From Bacillus aerolatus (GTDB lineage: Bacteria > Bacillota > Bacilli > Bacillales > Domibacillaceae), in the NCBI RefSeq assembly GCF_009183655.1, contig NZ_WEIO01000001.1, forward strand, positions 1 to 64,000: 64,000 bases of DNA, read 5' to 3'. The notes under the pieces were generated by a model. That model was not told the origin of the DNA, ran no database searches, and saw only the letters and a program-made list of their open reading frames with translations. Both the position numbers and the translations under genes were made by a program. Shown piece by piece: positions 46,990 to 56,861 of the stretch. Positions within the stretch are counted from its first letter, which is position 1; each line of letters opens with the position of its first letter.

Positions 46990-47021
46990 GTACAAACTTA
47001 TGTTTAAGGGGGGAAAGCCGG

Positions 47022-47663
47022 GTGAAAGAAGAAAAAGAACTGTTCCCGCTGACAGAAGATAAAGAAGAACTGCATCCGTTATTTAGCTGGGAACGCTTTT
47101 TGTTTAAATGGCTTGCAGCCGCTGCTTTAGTATTAGCAACAGCCATCATGTTCCAGCATCCGTCTCCGATCTTTGAAGAAGGACAGGGGTGGATGAAAAA
47201 GACGATGGAGAATGAGTTTCCTTTTTCAAAAGCAGCTGAGTGGTATGAGAACACGTTAGGAGAACCGCTGCCATTTACTGTAGAAGATTGGGCGCCAAAA
47301 GAAGAAAATCGAGAAGAAGCTCCCGGATTCGCCTTGCCGGCAGCGGGCCGCATTTTGGAAGATTTTCAAACGAACGGACAAGGTATTCTTATTGAAACCG
47401 GACCGACAGAAGAAGTGAAGGCGATCAAAGAAGGAACCGTTATTTTTACCGGAACGAAAGAAGGTCTTGGAAAAACGATTATTTTGCAGCACGCCGACAA
47501 CAGCGAATCGTGGTATGGGCACCTAGCTTCCTCATCAGTCCAATCTTATGAAAGAGTGAAGGCGGGAAGCACGCTCGCCAAAGCAGAAGCAAGCCAATTT
47601 TATTTAGCGATTAAGCGGGATGGTGTGTTCATTGACCCGAATCAGGCGGTTCAGTTTGAGTAA
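47022..47663 (+). CDS. spoIVFA: Stage IV sporulation protein FA
   Basis: 213 residues, GTG start after AAGGGGGGAAAG. Cytoplasmic N-terminus, one membrane segment near 28-46 (WLAAAALVLATAIMF), then an external M23/LytM-like domain at about 105-210 (GILIETGPTEEVKAIKEGTV, DNSESWYGHLASSSV). The usual HxH metal site is reduced to YGHL, as fits a non-enzymatic role. It holds SpoIVFB inactive in the outer forespore membrane with BofA and is removed on the SpoIVB signal. Confidence 0.9.
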   Translation: MKEEKELFPLTEDKEELHPLFSWERFLFKWLAAAALVLATAIMFQHPSPIFEEGQGWMKKTMENEFPFSKAAEWYENTLGEPLPFTVEDWAPKEENREEAPGFALPAAGRILEDFQTNGQGILIETGPTEEVKAIKEGTVIFTGTKEGLGKTIILQHADNSESWYGHLASSSVQSYERVKAGSTLAKAEASQFYLAIKRDGVFIDPNQAVQFE

Positions 47664-48513
47664 CTTGGTGAAGAGTGTGCATATTCATCCGCTGCTGTGG
47701 GGAGTGACTGGTGTTTGTGTGCTGACAGGATCTTTTTTAAACCTTTTACTTGTTTTTATCGTCATCGCTATTCATGAATTAGGCCATGTGTTGGCAGCTC
47801 GTGCGTTTGGCTGGCGGATTAGAAAAATTGTTTTTCTTCCATTTGGTGGTGTGGCAGAAGTAGACGAGCACGGAAACAGGCCATTTAAAGAAGAGCTGCT
47901 CGTTGTACTTGCCGGTCCCGCTCAGCATCTTTGGCTGTTTGCAGGAGCTTGGCTGGTGCATGCAGCCGGCTGGCTTCCAGACAATATTTATGAAACCTTC
48001 TGGCAAATGAATGCCGCCATTTTGCTGTTTAATTTGCTCCCAGTCTATCCGCTTGATGGCGGCAAGCTGCTCATGCTGTTATTTTCTGCGGCGAAACCTT
48101 TTTTAGCTGCTTTTCGCCTCGTTATTATTTGTTCAGCCTGTTTGCTGGTATGTTTGCAAGCTGTTGTTTTTGTTTTCTTTCCCTTTCACTTACAGGCATG
48201 GGCGTTATTTATTTATTTAGCGTGGGCGCTCTGGCGGACTTGGAAAGAAAAACGGTACGCCTTTATGCGGTTTTTGCTTGAACGGCACTATGGTAATAAA
48301 GGCCCAGCCGCCGAGTTAAAGCCGCTGACTGCAGTAGCCGGTGAACCGGTAATGAACGTTCTTGAACGATTTCAACGGAACGCCAAGCATATTATATACG
48401 TGACAGGCGAGGGGGAAAAACAGACGAGGCTCGACGAAAATGAATTGCTTTATGCTTATTTCTCCGAAAAGAAAACGAGCGCCTGCCTGCGGGACTTGCT
48501 GCCAGTTGATTGA
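47656..48513 (+). CDS. spoIVFB: Intramembrane protease SpoIVFB
   Basis: 285 residues from TTG at 47656 (AGGCGG six bases upstream), overlapping the spoIVFA stop; an ATG at 47620 in the same frame lacks a site. M50 zinc protease: HELGH in VIAIHELGHVLAA near residue 42 and the third ligand in LLPVYPLDGGKLL. About six membrane segments, then a CBS-like C-terminus. It cuts pro-sigma-K in the mother cell. Confidence 0.93.
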   Translation: MSNLVKSVHIHPLLWGVTGVCVLTGSFLNLLLVFIVIAIHELGHVLAARAFGWRIRKIVFLPFGGVAEVDEHGNRPFKEELLVVLAGPAQHLWLFAGAWLVHAAGWLPDNIYETFWQMNAAILLFNLLPVYPLDGGKLLMLLFSAAKPFLAAFRLVIICSACLLVCLQAVVFVFFPFHLQAWALFIYLAWALWRTWKEKRYAFMRFLLERHYGNKGPAAELKPLTAVAGEPVMNVLERFQRNAKHIIYVTGEGEKQTRLDENELLYAYFSEKKTSACLRDLLPVD

Positions 48514-48567
48514 CGGGAAAGCTCTATACCAGTAAAGTGAAGTTAAAAACAGGAAAGCGGGTTTTAA

Positions 48568-50034
48568 ATGAATACATTGATTGTCAGCATGAAAGGCAGA
48601 GAAAAAAGACTGGCTGTCATCAAAAACGGCCAGGCAGACCAATTTCACGTATTTCAGCCGTCACACGCATCCCGTGTCGGCTTTATTTATTATGGCCTTG
48701 TCTCAAAAGTGGAAAAAGGCATGAATGCTTGTTTTGTGAACATCGGCTTGGAGAAAAATGCATATTTGCACCGGAATGATTTGCCTGACCATCAAAACAA
48801 GCCGATCAGCGAACTTCTTCATCAAGGGCAAAAGATAATCGTTCAAGTGACGAAAGATGGATCGGAAATGAAAGCGCCGCGGCTGTCAGCTGTTGTTGAG
48901 TGGCCGGGCGGGCTGCTCGTTTATTTGCCGGAAGGCGGCTATGTCGCATTATCTAAAAAAATTGGGAACGACGAAAAGCGCCGGGAGTGGACAGATTGGA
49001 TTGAAAAGCATAAGCAGGAGAAAGAAGGATTGATCGTTCGTACGGCTGCATTGAACGAGCCGAAAGAAGCGATGCTCGCCGAGTGGAAATGGCTGCGCTC
49101 CGAACATGAAAAATTAGTGAAAAGAGCAGAGCGGACAGGGGCGCCTGCTTTATTAATGGAAAAGCAGCATTTGAAAGACGAACTGTTTGCGCGGATGCAT
49201 GCGCTCGGTGAAGGAGAGCTTATTTGTGACGAACTGGGCTTTCTGTCGAGTGTAAAAGAAGATCCCCGTTTTGAAAATTGTAATTGGCCTTCTGTTTTGC
49301 ATTCAGCAGATGAAGAAGTATTTTCTGCTTATGGTTTACGAGAAGCTGCAGACGTTGCTTTAAAACGTGTGGTCTGGCTGCCGAGCGGCGGGTTTATTGT
49401 TATTGACCGCACAGAAGCGATGACAGTAATCGACGTGAACACCGGCAAATTTACCGGCAAAAGCAGCCAGGGACAGACGGTGCTCCTTACAAATAAAGAA
49501 GCCGCGGCAGAATGTATACGCCAGCTCCGGCTTCGTGATATAAGCGGTATTATCCTCATTGATTTTATTGATATGCTCAGTGAAGCAGACCGGGAGAAAG
49601 TAGAAAAACTCCTCATACAAGAAGCGAAGAAAGACCCGAAACAAATTTCCATTCGAGGATTTACCACTTTAGGCCTTATGCAGATCACCCGCAAGAAAAC
49701 AAAGCCCTCACTTTTAGAAACGATGACGGTTCCTTGCCGGACATGCCACGGAAAGGGACGAGTGATCAGTGCGGAAACAGCGGCGTTTCAACTGGAGAGA
49801 AAATTGTTTGAATACGCCCGCAGCAGCGAGGAGGCAGTGCTTGTTGAAGTAACGTCAGACGTAATGACAGTCTTCGCCGGAGAGAAAAATGAATACCATG
49901 AAAAGCTGGAAGAACTGCTTCATAAAAAAATTATATACCGGGTAATTAACGCCGATTTGCCAACGGGAAAATTTGTACGTGCGGGTGCTTATGAAGACTT
50001 GGCGGCCAAAGGAACGTCCAGAAAAAGAAGTTGA
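48568..50034 (+). CDS. rng: Ribonuclease E/G family protein (RNase G)
   Basis: 488 residues. S1-type RNA-binding domain at about 35-120 (GFIYYGLVSKVEKGMNACFV), then the RNase E/G catalytic core with metal aspartates in IDVNTGKF and LIDFIDM, and the zinc-link cysteines CRTCHGKGRV near 390. Single-strand endonuclease for rRNA and mRNA processing. B. subtilis lacks this family, though several other bacilli have it. It follows spoIVFB, and its stop codon overlaps the rplU promoter -35. Confidence 0.93.
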   Translation: MNTLIVSMKGREKRLAVIKNGQADQFHVFQPSHASRVGFIYYGLVSKVEKGMNACFVNIGLEKNAYLHRNDLPDHQNKPISELLHQGQKIIVQVTKDGSEMKAPRLSAVVEWPGGLLVYLPEGGYVALSKKIGNDEKRREWTDWIEKHKQEKEGLIVRTAALNEPKEAMLAEWKWLRSEHEKLVKRAERTGAPALLMEKQHLKDELFARMHALGEGELICDELGFLSSVKEDPRFENCNWPSVLHSADEEVFSAYGLREAADVALKRVVWLPSGGFIVIDRTEAMTVIDVNTGKFTGKSSQGQTVLLTNKEAAAECIRQLRLRDISGIILIDFIDMLSEADREKVEKLLIQEAKKDPKQISIRGFTTLGLMQITRKKTKPSLLETMTVPCRTCHGKGRVISAETAAFQLERKLFEYARSSEEAVLVEVTSDVMTVFAGEKNEYHEKLEELLHKKIIYRVINADLPTGKFVRAGAYEDLAAKGTSRKRS

Positions 50035-50059
50035 CATGAAATACCTGAAGTGATAAGAT
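50031..50059 (+). promoter_or_regulatory. Sigma-A promoter of rplU-prp-rpmA
   Basis: TTGACA, 17-base spacer, TAAGAT with an extended -10 TG. TTGACA includes the rng stop codon (TGA at 50032). Confidence 0.88.
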
Positions 50060-50065
50060 TTTAAT

Positions 50066-50160
50066 GTTATTGTTTGTAGCACCCGTGCTACAACCGCGCA
50101 TAACAGGTCATAAGCGTTTGCTCCGGTAAACCACCTGCGAATGGCGAGTCTGAGTTATTA
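50066..50160 (+). promoter_or_regulatory. L21 ribosomal protein leader
   Basis: The 5' UTR of rplU contains GTAGCACCCGTGCTAC as a hairpin followed by AACCGCGCATAACAGGTC and AAACCACCTGCG, the layout of the Firmicute L21 leader, thought to bind L21 and lower expression of the operon. It ends at the AAGGAGGTG ribosome site. Confidence 0.75.
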
Positions 50161-50174
50161 AGGAGGTGCAGGGA

Positions 50175-50483
50175 ATGTACGCAATTATTGAAACTGGCGG
50201 TAAGCAAGTGAAAGTAGAAGAAGGCCAAGCCATCTACATTGAAAAATTAAATGCTGCAGAAGGTGATTCTGTCACATTTGATCAAGTATTATTCGTCGGC
50301 GGTGAAGATGTAAAAGTAGGCAGCCCGCTTGTTGAAGGTGCCACTGTTACAGCTAAAGTTGAAAAACAAGGCCGTCAAAAGAAAATTACTGTTTTTAAAT
50401 TTAAAGCAAAGAAAAACTACCGTAAAAAACAAGGTCATCGTCAGCCATACACTAAAGTCGTGATTGAAAAAATCAACGCGTAA
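50175..50483 (+). CDS. rplU: 50S ribosomal protein L21
   Basis: 102 residues from ATG at 50175 after AAGGAGGTG; an in-frame ATG at 50166 lies inside that site. Sequence [17 protein letters not shown] and [19 protein letters not shown] are typical. First gene of the L21-Prp-L27 operon. Confidence 0.98.
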   Translation: MYAIIETGGKQVKVEEGQAIYIEKLNAAEGDSVTFDQVLFVGGEDVKVGSPLVEGATVTAKVEKQGRQKKITVFKFKAKKNYRKKQGHRQPYTKVVIEKINA

Positions 50484-50495
50484 GGCGATGGTCCA

Positions 50496-50828
50496 ATGAT
50501 TCAGGTAGAAATAACGAAGCAGCCGTCCGGAAGAATCTCTTCTTTCACAATGGATGGTCATGCGGAATTTGCTGAACATGGAAAAGATCTCGTTTGTGCA
50601 GGGGCGACAGCTGTTTCTTTCGGTGCACTGAATGCGATTCTTTCACTGACCGATGCCAAATTGGACATTGAACAAGGGAAAGAAGGCGGATTTCTCTGCT
50701 GCCGTATCCCGGATACTCTTCCGGCCGGCACGGATGAAAAAGTTCAGCTGCTTCTCGAAGGAATGATTGTTTCCTTGCAGACGATCGAACGTGAGTATAG
50801 CAAACATATAAAAATTATTTTTCACTAA
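50496..50828 (+). CDS. ysxB: Prp cysteine protease (YsxB)
   Basis: 110 residues. Catalytic His22 (GHAEFAEHG) and Cys34 (LVCAGATAVS) are at the same numbers as in S. aureus Prp. It removes the short N-terminal extension of L27 before ribosome assembly. It lies between rplU and rpmA, as in all Firmicutes with the extended L27. Confidence 0.95.
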   Translation: MIQVEITKQPSGRISSFTMDGHAEFAEHGKDLVCAGATAVSFGALNAILSLTDAKLDIEQGKEGGFLCCRIPDTLPAGTDEKVQLLLEGMIVSLQTIEREYSKHIKIIFH

Positions 50829-51128
<300 letters not shown>

Positions 51129-51146
51129 TGATACAACTCTTGCCAG

Positions 51147-51180
51147 AAAGCTCTAACCAACAGGTTAGAGCTTTCTTTAT
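51147..51180 (+). terminator. Terminator of rplU-prp-rpmA
   Basis: AAAGCTCTAACC (51147-51158) with GGTTAGAGCTTT (51163-51174), perfect, then CTTTATT. Confidence 0.88.
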
Positions 51181-51233
51181 TGCCATTTTGTTCTTGATTT
51201 CAAGAGTTTGATATCTCTATTTGAATCAATTTC

Positions 51234-51242
51234 TGTTATACT
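51234..51242 (+). promoter_or_regulatory. Extended -10 promoter of spo0B-obg
   Basis: TGTTATACT, extended -10, no good -35; about 138 bases before the spo0B start. Confidence 0.45.
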
Positions 51243-51379
51243 AATTGAAAGCCGGAACTAACAGGCAGATCAAATGGAAGACTGCAGACGTATGGTTGGT
51301 AATGGGGCAGTTGATGTCTGAATGCAACAGAACACCTCTCTTTCCATACGCGTTTGGCACAAGGGGGGTATCCTGTGCG

Positions 51380-51925
51380 ATGGATATGAAAAACGACGAT
51401 TGGACTGTAATCAAGGCGCTTCAACATGCCCGGCATGACTGGATGAACCATATTCAGCTCATTAAGGGGTTTATTGCGCTTGGAAAAATAGAAGAAGCGG
51501 AGCGGGCGATTGAACGAACAGTGATGCAGGCAAGACAAGAAGCTCACTTATGCAATTTGCCTTTGCCGGAGCTTGCGGAAATGCTTATCACATTTAATTG
51601 GGAAGAGCATTCGTTTCGTCTCGAATATGAAGTGCTAAATATGAATATCCGGACAGAAGCGGATGACAGCCGTCTAGTACGATGGATGACGTCACTTTTT
51701 TATTTGGTTGAGAACCGCATTGAGCAATATGCTGATAATCATTTGTATCTTTCCATTGAAGATGCAAACGAAGGGCTCCGTTTCTTTTTTGAATTCAGTG
51801 GAATAATAACGGATGCAGAGGCACTGATCCGTGAATTAACAGAAGCATCGGATGTGCCTGGCGTAAAGAAATGGAAAATCCACTCGCACTCAGCGAGAGA
51901 AATGCTGTTTGAAGCAGTAGTGTAA
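51380..51925 (+). CDS. spo0B: Sporulation phosphotransferase Spo0B
   Basis: 181 residues from ATG at 51380, 11 bases after AAGGGGGG; the frame is open further upstream without family likeness. The phosphorylated histidine is His19 in HARHDWMNHIQLIKGF, matching His30 of B. subtilis. A four-helix-bundle half is followed by a degenerate ATPase-like domain (FNWEEHSFRLEYEVL). It passes phosphate from Spo0F to Spo0A. obg follows 48 bases on. Confidence 0.92.
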   Translation: MDMKNDDWTVIKALQHARHDWMNHIQLIKGFIALGKIEEAERAIERTVMQARQEAHLCNLPLPELAEMLITFNWEEHSFRLEYEVLNMNIRTEADDSRLVRWMTSLFYLVENRIEQYADNHLYLSIEDANEGLRFFFEFSGIITDAEALIRELTEASDVPGVKKWKIHSHSAREMLFEAVV

Positions 51926-51961
51926 AAACGCTTTAGAAAAGAGCGAATGCTTCATTACTAA

Positions 51962-53263
<1,302 letters not shown>

Positions 53264-53270
53264 GGAAGGT

Positions 53271-53375
53271 GTCTAGTTGCGCCTCCTTGGGGCTCAAGAG
53301 CATATGCCAGTCTGACTGCATGGCAAAAAAACGCCATTTCTTCAGCCTGTCATATGCTTGTCGCGGCTGAGCAAG
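53271..53375 (-). repeat. Type C palindromic repeat, truncated
   Basis: GTCTAGTTGCGCCTCC to TGCTTGTCGCGGCTGAGCAAGG; the end GCGCTTCCGCTTTT is missing and a type A element begins at once. Confidence 0.75.
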
Positions 53376-53483
53376 GCAGGCGCTAGCGCGTACGCTGATT
53401 TCGCTCTCTCTATCGGAGTCAAAGAGCGACTCCGACAAAGAGCTATAAATCCGCTATCGCGCTGAACAAGCGCCTTCTGCTTT
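53376..53483 (-). repeat. Type A palindromic repeat, truncated
   Basis: CAGGCGCTAGCGCGTACGC to GCGCCTTCTGCTTT; lacks the TGTCTAGCTG end at the junction with the type C part. Confidence 0.75.
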
Positions 53484-53492
53484 AAAAGTTTA

Positions 53493-53604
53493 TCTAGCTG
53501 CAGCGGCCAGACTCGAAGGTATAGCCGTCACGCCTGTGTGGCAAAGAGCGCCACACAGGCGGTCCGTCTTATGTCTGCCGAGTCTGAACAGCCGCTTCCG
53601 CTTT
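53493..53604 (-). repeat. Type B palindromic repeat
   Basis: TCTAGCTGCAGCGGCC to CAGCCGCTTCCGCTTT; cap GCCACACAGGCG. It ends a few bases before the pheB ribosome site. Confidence 0.85.
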
Positions 53605-53622
53605 AAAGGTGAGGATAGGGCA

Positions 53623-54078
53623 GTGGTTAAGAAGGATTTTGATCGTAAATTTTACCTCGTACGTGAAGATGTACTGCCGGAAGCGATGAAAAAAACACTC
53701 GAAGCGAAAGAGTTGATCGACCGGCGCCGGGCAGATTCCATATGGGAAGCAGTTAAAAAAGTCGATTTGAGCCGAAGTGCCTTTTACAAATACCGAGATA
53801 CGGTCTTTCCTTTTCATAAAGTGGTAAAGGAACGGATTATTACGCTGTTCTTTCACCTAGAAGACCGGTCCGGTACACTGTCTGAACTGCTGCGGCTCGT
53901 CGCTAAATATGACGGAAATATTTTAACAATCCACCAGACGATCCCCCTCCAAGGAAGAGCGAATGTAACGCTTTCTTTGAATGTGAGCGAGATGACGATC
54001 GACCTGGATGATATGTTGGCAGAACTGGGAAAACTCGAATTTGTCGATACCGTGGAAGTGCTCGGCTCAGGCGGGTAA
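53623..54078 (+). CDS. pheB: ACT-domain protein PheB
   Basis: 151 residues from GTG at 53623 (AAGGTGAGG upstream); the frame stays open through the type B repeat but that part is not PheB-like. N-terminal part [20 protein letters not shown] and [15 protein letters not shown], then an ACT domain (about 75-150; [20 protein letters not shown]). Paired with pheA; the true activity is unsettled (B. subtilis PheB was once called chorismate mutase). Confidence 0.93.
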   Translation: MVKKDFDRKFYLVREDVLPEAMKKTLEAKELIDRRRADSIWEAVKKVDLSRSAFYKYRDTVFPFHKVVKERIITLFFHLEDRSGTLSELLRLVAKYDGNILTIHQTIPLQGRANVTLSLNVSEMTIDLDDMLAELGKLEFVDTVEVLGSGG

Positions 54079-54135
54079 GAGCCGACTTCTGTCTGCTTGA
54101 AAGATTCCCAATTTTCTTAAAAGGAGAAGATGTAA

Positions 54136-54999
54136 TTGCGAAAAATTGCTTTTTTAGGACCCGCGGCCACTTTTACCGATTTAGCGGTACGCCATGCTTT
54201 TCCGGGAGAAGAACGTTATCCTCATTTAACGATCCCTGCCTGCATGGATGCCGTTATTAACGAAGAAGCGGATCTCGCCGTTGTGCCGATTGAAAACACA
54301 CTTGAAGGAACGGTCAATTTAACAATTGATTATTTATTCCATGAAGCCGACTTGAAAATTGTGGCTGAAGTGACAGCGCCGATACAGCAGCATTTACTCG
54401 TGCATAAACAAAACGCATATGAATGGCAGAAGTCGGAAAAAGTGCTTTCCCATCCGCATGCGATCGCGCAGTGCCATAAGTTTTTACATAGTTATTTTCA
54501 AGGAATCCCATACGAACAAATGACGTCTACAGCGGCTGCAGCTAAATACATAAAGGAACACCCTGAGCAGCGGCTGGCAGCGATAGCGAATGAAGTATCT
54601 GCCCAGGAATATGATCTGGCGGTCGCTAAAGTGAATATACATGATTACAGTTTTAATCATACGCGTTTTATTGTGTTAGCCAGACAGGAAAAAGAGCTGT
54701 CGCTGCCGCTTGCTAATCCGCATGATAAAACAACAGTTGTGATCACGCTGCCGTCTGATAAAGCTGGAGCACTGCATCAAGTGCTGTCCGCTTTTTCCTG
54801 GCGCAACATTAACTTGAGCAAAATCGAGTCCCGCCCGTTAAAAACCGGACTCGGTCATTATTTCTTTATTATCGATATTGGACAGGGGATGGACCAGGTG
54901 CTCATTCCCGGCGCCTTTGCGGAAATGGAAGCACTCGGCTGCAAAGTGCAAGTGCTTGGCAGTTATCGGTCATACTCCATTCATTACGATGAAACATGA
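54136..54999 (+). CDS. pheA: Prephenate dehydratase
   Basis: 287 residues, TTG start with AAGGAG upstream. Two PBP-like lobes of the dehydratase (AFLGPAATFTDLAVRHAFP; VVPIENTLEGTVNLTIDYL; the catalytic threonine in NHTRFIVL) and a C-terminal ACT domain (about 200-280; LPSDKAGALHQVLSAF and ESRPLKTGLGHYFF) that binds phenylalanine for feedback. Makes phenylpyruvate. Confidence 0.96.
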   Translation: MRKIAFLGPAATFTDLAVRHAFPGEERYPHLTIPACMDAVINEEADLAVVPIENTLEGTVNLTIDYLFHEADLKIVAEVTAPIQQHLLVHKQNAYEWQKSEKVLSHPHAIAQCHKFLHSYFQGIPYEQMTSTAAAAKYIKEHPEQRLAAIANEVSAQEYDLAVAKVNIHDYSFNHTRFIVLARQEKELSLPLANPHDKTTVVITLPSDKAGALHQVLSAFSWRNINLSKIESRPLKTGLGHYFFIIDIGQGMDQVLIPGAFAEMEALGCKVQVLGSYRSYSIHYDET

Positions 55000-55030
55000 A
55001 AAAAGCTGTCCCATAAGGACAGCTTTTTTC
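54999..55030. terminator. Bidirectional terminator between pheA and niaR
   Basis: AAAAAAGCTGTCC with GGACAGCTTTTTT (55017-55029), 5-base loop; it touches both stop codons. Confidence 0.92.
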
Positions 55031-55569
55031 TATTCGACCAGCAGAAATCCTGCTTGTTTTAAGGCGGCTTCTGCTTCATCCAATGTACGTTCTTCTTTTG
55101 CGGCAATCGTGTGTAAATGAACCCCATCTGTTAACTGGGCAAGATAAGCGGCCTTTGTTTCATTAACACGTTGAATAAACTGAGTGACTTCTTTGCGGTT
55201 AGAGACCATAATGGAGGCAGTTAAATCTCCATAGACGGGATGTTCAATTTTCACATCTTTTACAAGCAAACCAAGGTCGACGAGCACATTTAATTCCTTT
55301 TCCGTCTCTTCAGGCTCATGAATGCAGGCGACTGAACGCTCAAACCACTGCTCGGGAGCGGGAGGTGCAAAATAATAATAGCCTTGGCTCGTCGCGATAA
55401 TGGGTTCATTTCTTGCTTTTAATAACGTAATATCGTTAACAATGACTTGGCGGCTGACGTTCGTCCTGCTTGCCAGTTCACTGCCGGTTAACGGCTCTTT
55501 GCTCGTTTGCAGCCATTCTAAAATGAGCTGACGCCGTTCTTCTCCTAAAATCTTTTTTCCAGGAGCCAT
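55030..55569 (-). CDS. niaR: NiaR, repressor of NAD biosynthesis
   Basis: 179 residues from ATG at 55569, with GGAGGG six bases upstream; a frame extension to 55596 includes that site. N-terminal helix-turn-helix (LTGSELASRTNVSRQVIVND) and a C-terminal 3H domain with conserved histidines (IHEPEE, EHPVYGDL, GVHLHTI). It binds nicotinic acid and represses nad genes. B. subtilis YrxA is the same. Lies behind nifS. Confidence 0.94.
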   Translation of the reverse strand: MAPGKKILGEERRQLILEWLQTSKEPLTGSELASRTNVSRQVIVNDITLLKARNEPIIATSQGYYYFAPPAPEQWFERSVACIHEPEETEKELNVLVDLGLLVKDVKIEHPVYGDLTASIMVSNRKEVTQFIQRVNETKAAYLAQLTDGVHLHTIAAKEERTLDEAEAALKQAGFLLVE

Positions 55570-55629
55570 AACAATCCCTCCATGTTCAATCTTCACTAAT
55601 CTTATTCTAGCATAAGGTTTGGCACGATT

Positions 55630-56754
55630 CTAACAAGGAACAGCTGAAGAAATCTCAAGGAGAACATTTCCAAGCCGTTCTATCTCTTTCGAAGTCGTGC
55701 TGCCGCTAAAAGAAATGCGGAAAAACTGCCTCGCTTCCTCCATGGAATACCCTATAGCCAGCACCGCTTTCGTTCCGGTTTCTGAACGAGAGTCACATGC
55801 GCTGCCCGTTGAAATGGCAAAGCCTTGTTCGTTTAACTTAAGCATAACGAGCTGACCTTCCATTCCGGCTCGCTTCATGCCAATAATCGACGGAAGCTGG
55901 CAGGAAGAGTCGGCTTCAATCCACTCATAAAGAGATTCTTTAAGCTTTTCTTTTAACTGCCAGCGCAGCGCCCATTCTCGTTCCAGGGTGAACGAGTGGC
56001 ACACTTTTTCAGCTGCTGCTGTAAAAGCCGCAATAGCCGGTACATCCACGGTTCCGCCCCGAAAGCCTTTTTCATGAGTCAAGCCGGGAAAAAGAGGTGT
56101 CCAAGGGATGGAGGGGTTGATGTGAACTGCCCCAACCCCTTTTGGACCAAAAATTTTATGGGAAGAAACGGAAAGGCTGTCTGCCCACTTGAGCAGCGGC
56201 CGAATATCCAGCTTTCCCAACGCTTGAACACAGTCCGAATGAAATAAAATGCCTTTTTTCTTCAATAATGCACCTATTTCTTCCAGAGGATTGACCGCTC
56301 CGATTTCCTGATTCGCATATTGCAGCGACACGAGTACTGTGTCAGGCCGGATGGCGGCGGCAAGCGTTTCCGTCTCTACTACTCCCCGGGAGCTGAGCGG
56401 AAGTTTTGTTATTTGAAAACCTTCTTTTTCTAAATACATCATTGCTGAATGAACAGACGTATGTTCCGCCATAGATGTGATAATATGTTTTCCTTTTTTC
56501 TTTGCCGCTCTTGCCAAGGAAACAATCCCTAGTAAGTTACTTTCTGTTCCCCCTGATGTAAAATAAATGCCTTCCTGTTTGCCGCCGATGAAGCGGGCTA
56601 GCGCTTCTCGGCACTGTTCGAGCAAAACATGGGCCCTGCCCCCTTCATCATGCAGGCTTGAACTGTTGCCAAAAAACTCCCGGCTTGCTTTTGTATAAAC
56701 AGAGAGCGCTTCTTCTCCCATAGGTGTCGTTGCCGCATAATCAAAGTAAATCAA
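55630..56754 (-). CDS. nifS: Cysteine desulfurase, NadA-linked NifS
   Basis: 374 residues. PLP lysine in SVSSHKIFGPKGVGA; catalytic cysteine in STGSACDSRSE; N-terminus YFDYAATTPMGEEALSVY. In B. subtilis this NifS supplies sulfur for the 4Fe-4S cluster of NadA, and its divergent place opposite nadB fits. No U-type scaffold gene is beside it. Confidence 0.93.
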   Translation of the reverse strand: MIYFDYAATTPMGEEALSVYTKASREFFGNSSSLHDEGGRAHVLLEQCREALARFIGGKQEGIYFTSGGTESNLLGIVSLARAAKKKGKHIITSMAEHTSVHSAMMYLEKEGFQITKLPLSSRGVVETETLAAAIRPDTVLVSLQYANQEIGAVNPLEEIGALLKKKGILFHSDCVQALGKLDIRPLLKWADSLSVSSHKIFGPKGVGAVHINPSIPWTPLFPGLTHEKGFRGGTVDVPAIAAFTAAAEKVCHSFTLEREWALRWQLKEKLKESLYEWIEADSSCQLPSIIGMKRAGMEGQLVMLKLNEQGFAISTGSACDSRSETGTKAVLAIGYSMEEARQFFRISFSGSTTSKEIERLGNVLLEISSAVPC

Positions 56755-56802
56755 TGAAATCTCCCCCTAAATGAAAGGATTTTTAAAAAAAGCCTTGTCA
56801 TT

Positions 56803-56832
56803 AGTTTAAATTTATGTAAACATATGTGTCAA
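56803..56832 (-). promoter_or_regulatory. Sigma-A promoter of nifS-niaR
   Basis: On the minus strand TTGACA (56832-56827), 18-base spacer, TAAACT (56808-56803). The -35 lies within the operator at 56826. Confidence 0.5.
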
Positions 56833-56837
56833 GACAC
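56826..56837. promoter_or_regulatory. Probable NiaR operator
   Basis: GTGTCAAGACAC, perfect 5-2-5 palindrome in the 107-base space between nifS and nadB, preceded by TATGTAAACATATG. Placed to block both divergent units. NiaR as the protein is inferred from the neighbouring gene. Confidence 0.65.
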
Positions 56838-56861
56838 CTGTTAAAACAGGAGGAGAAAATA

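Noticed and set aside
46962-47021. Sigma-A promoter for spoIVFA
   Set aside because: No TTGACA/TATAAT pair with acceptable spacing; the sigma-E-like pair fits better.
53536-53622. Longer N-terminus for PheB
   Set aside because: The extra 29 residues are a translation of the type B repeat; family likeness begins after the GTG at 53623.
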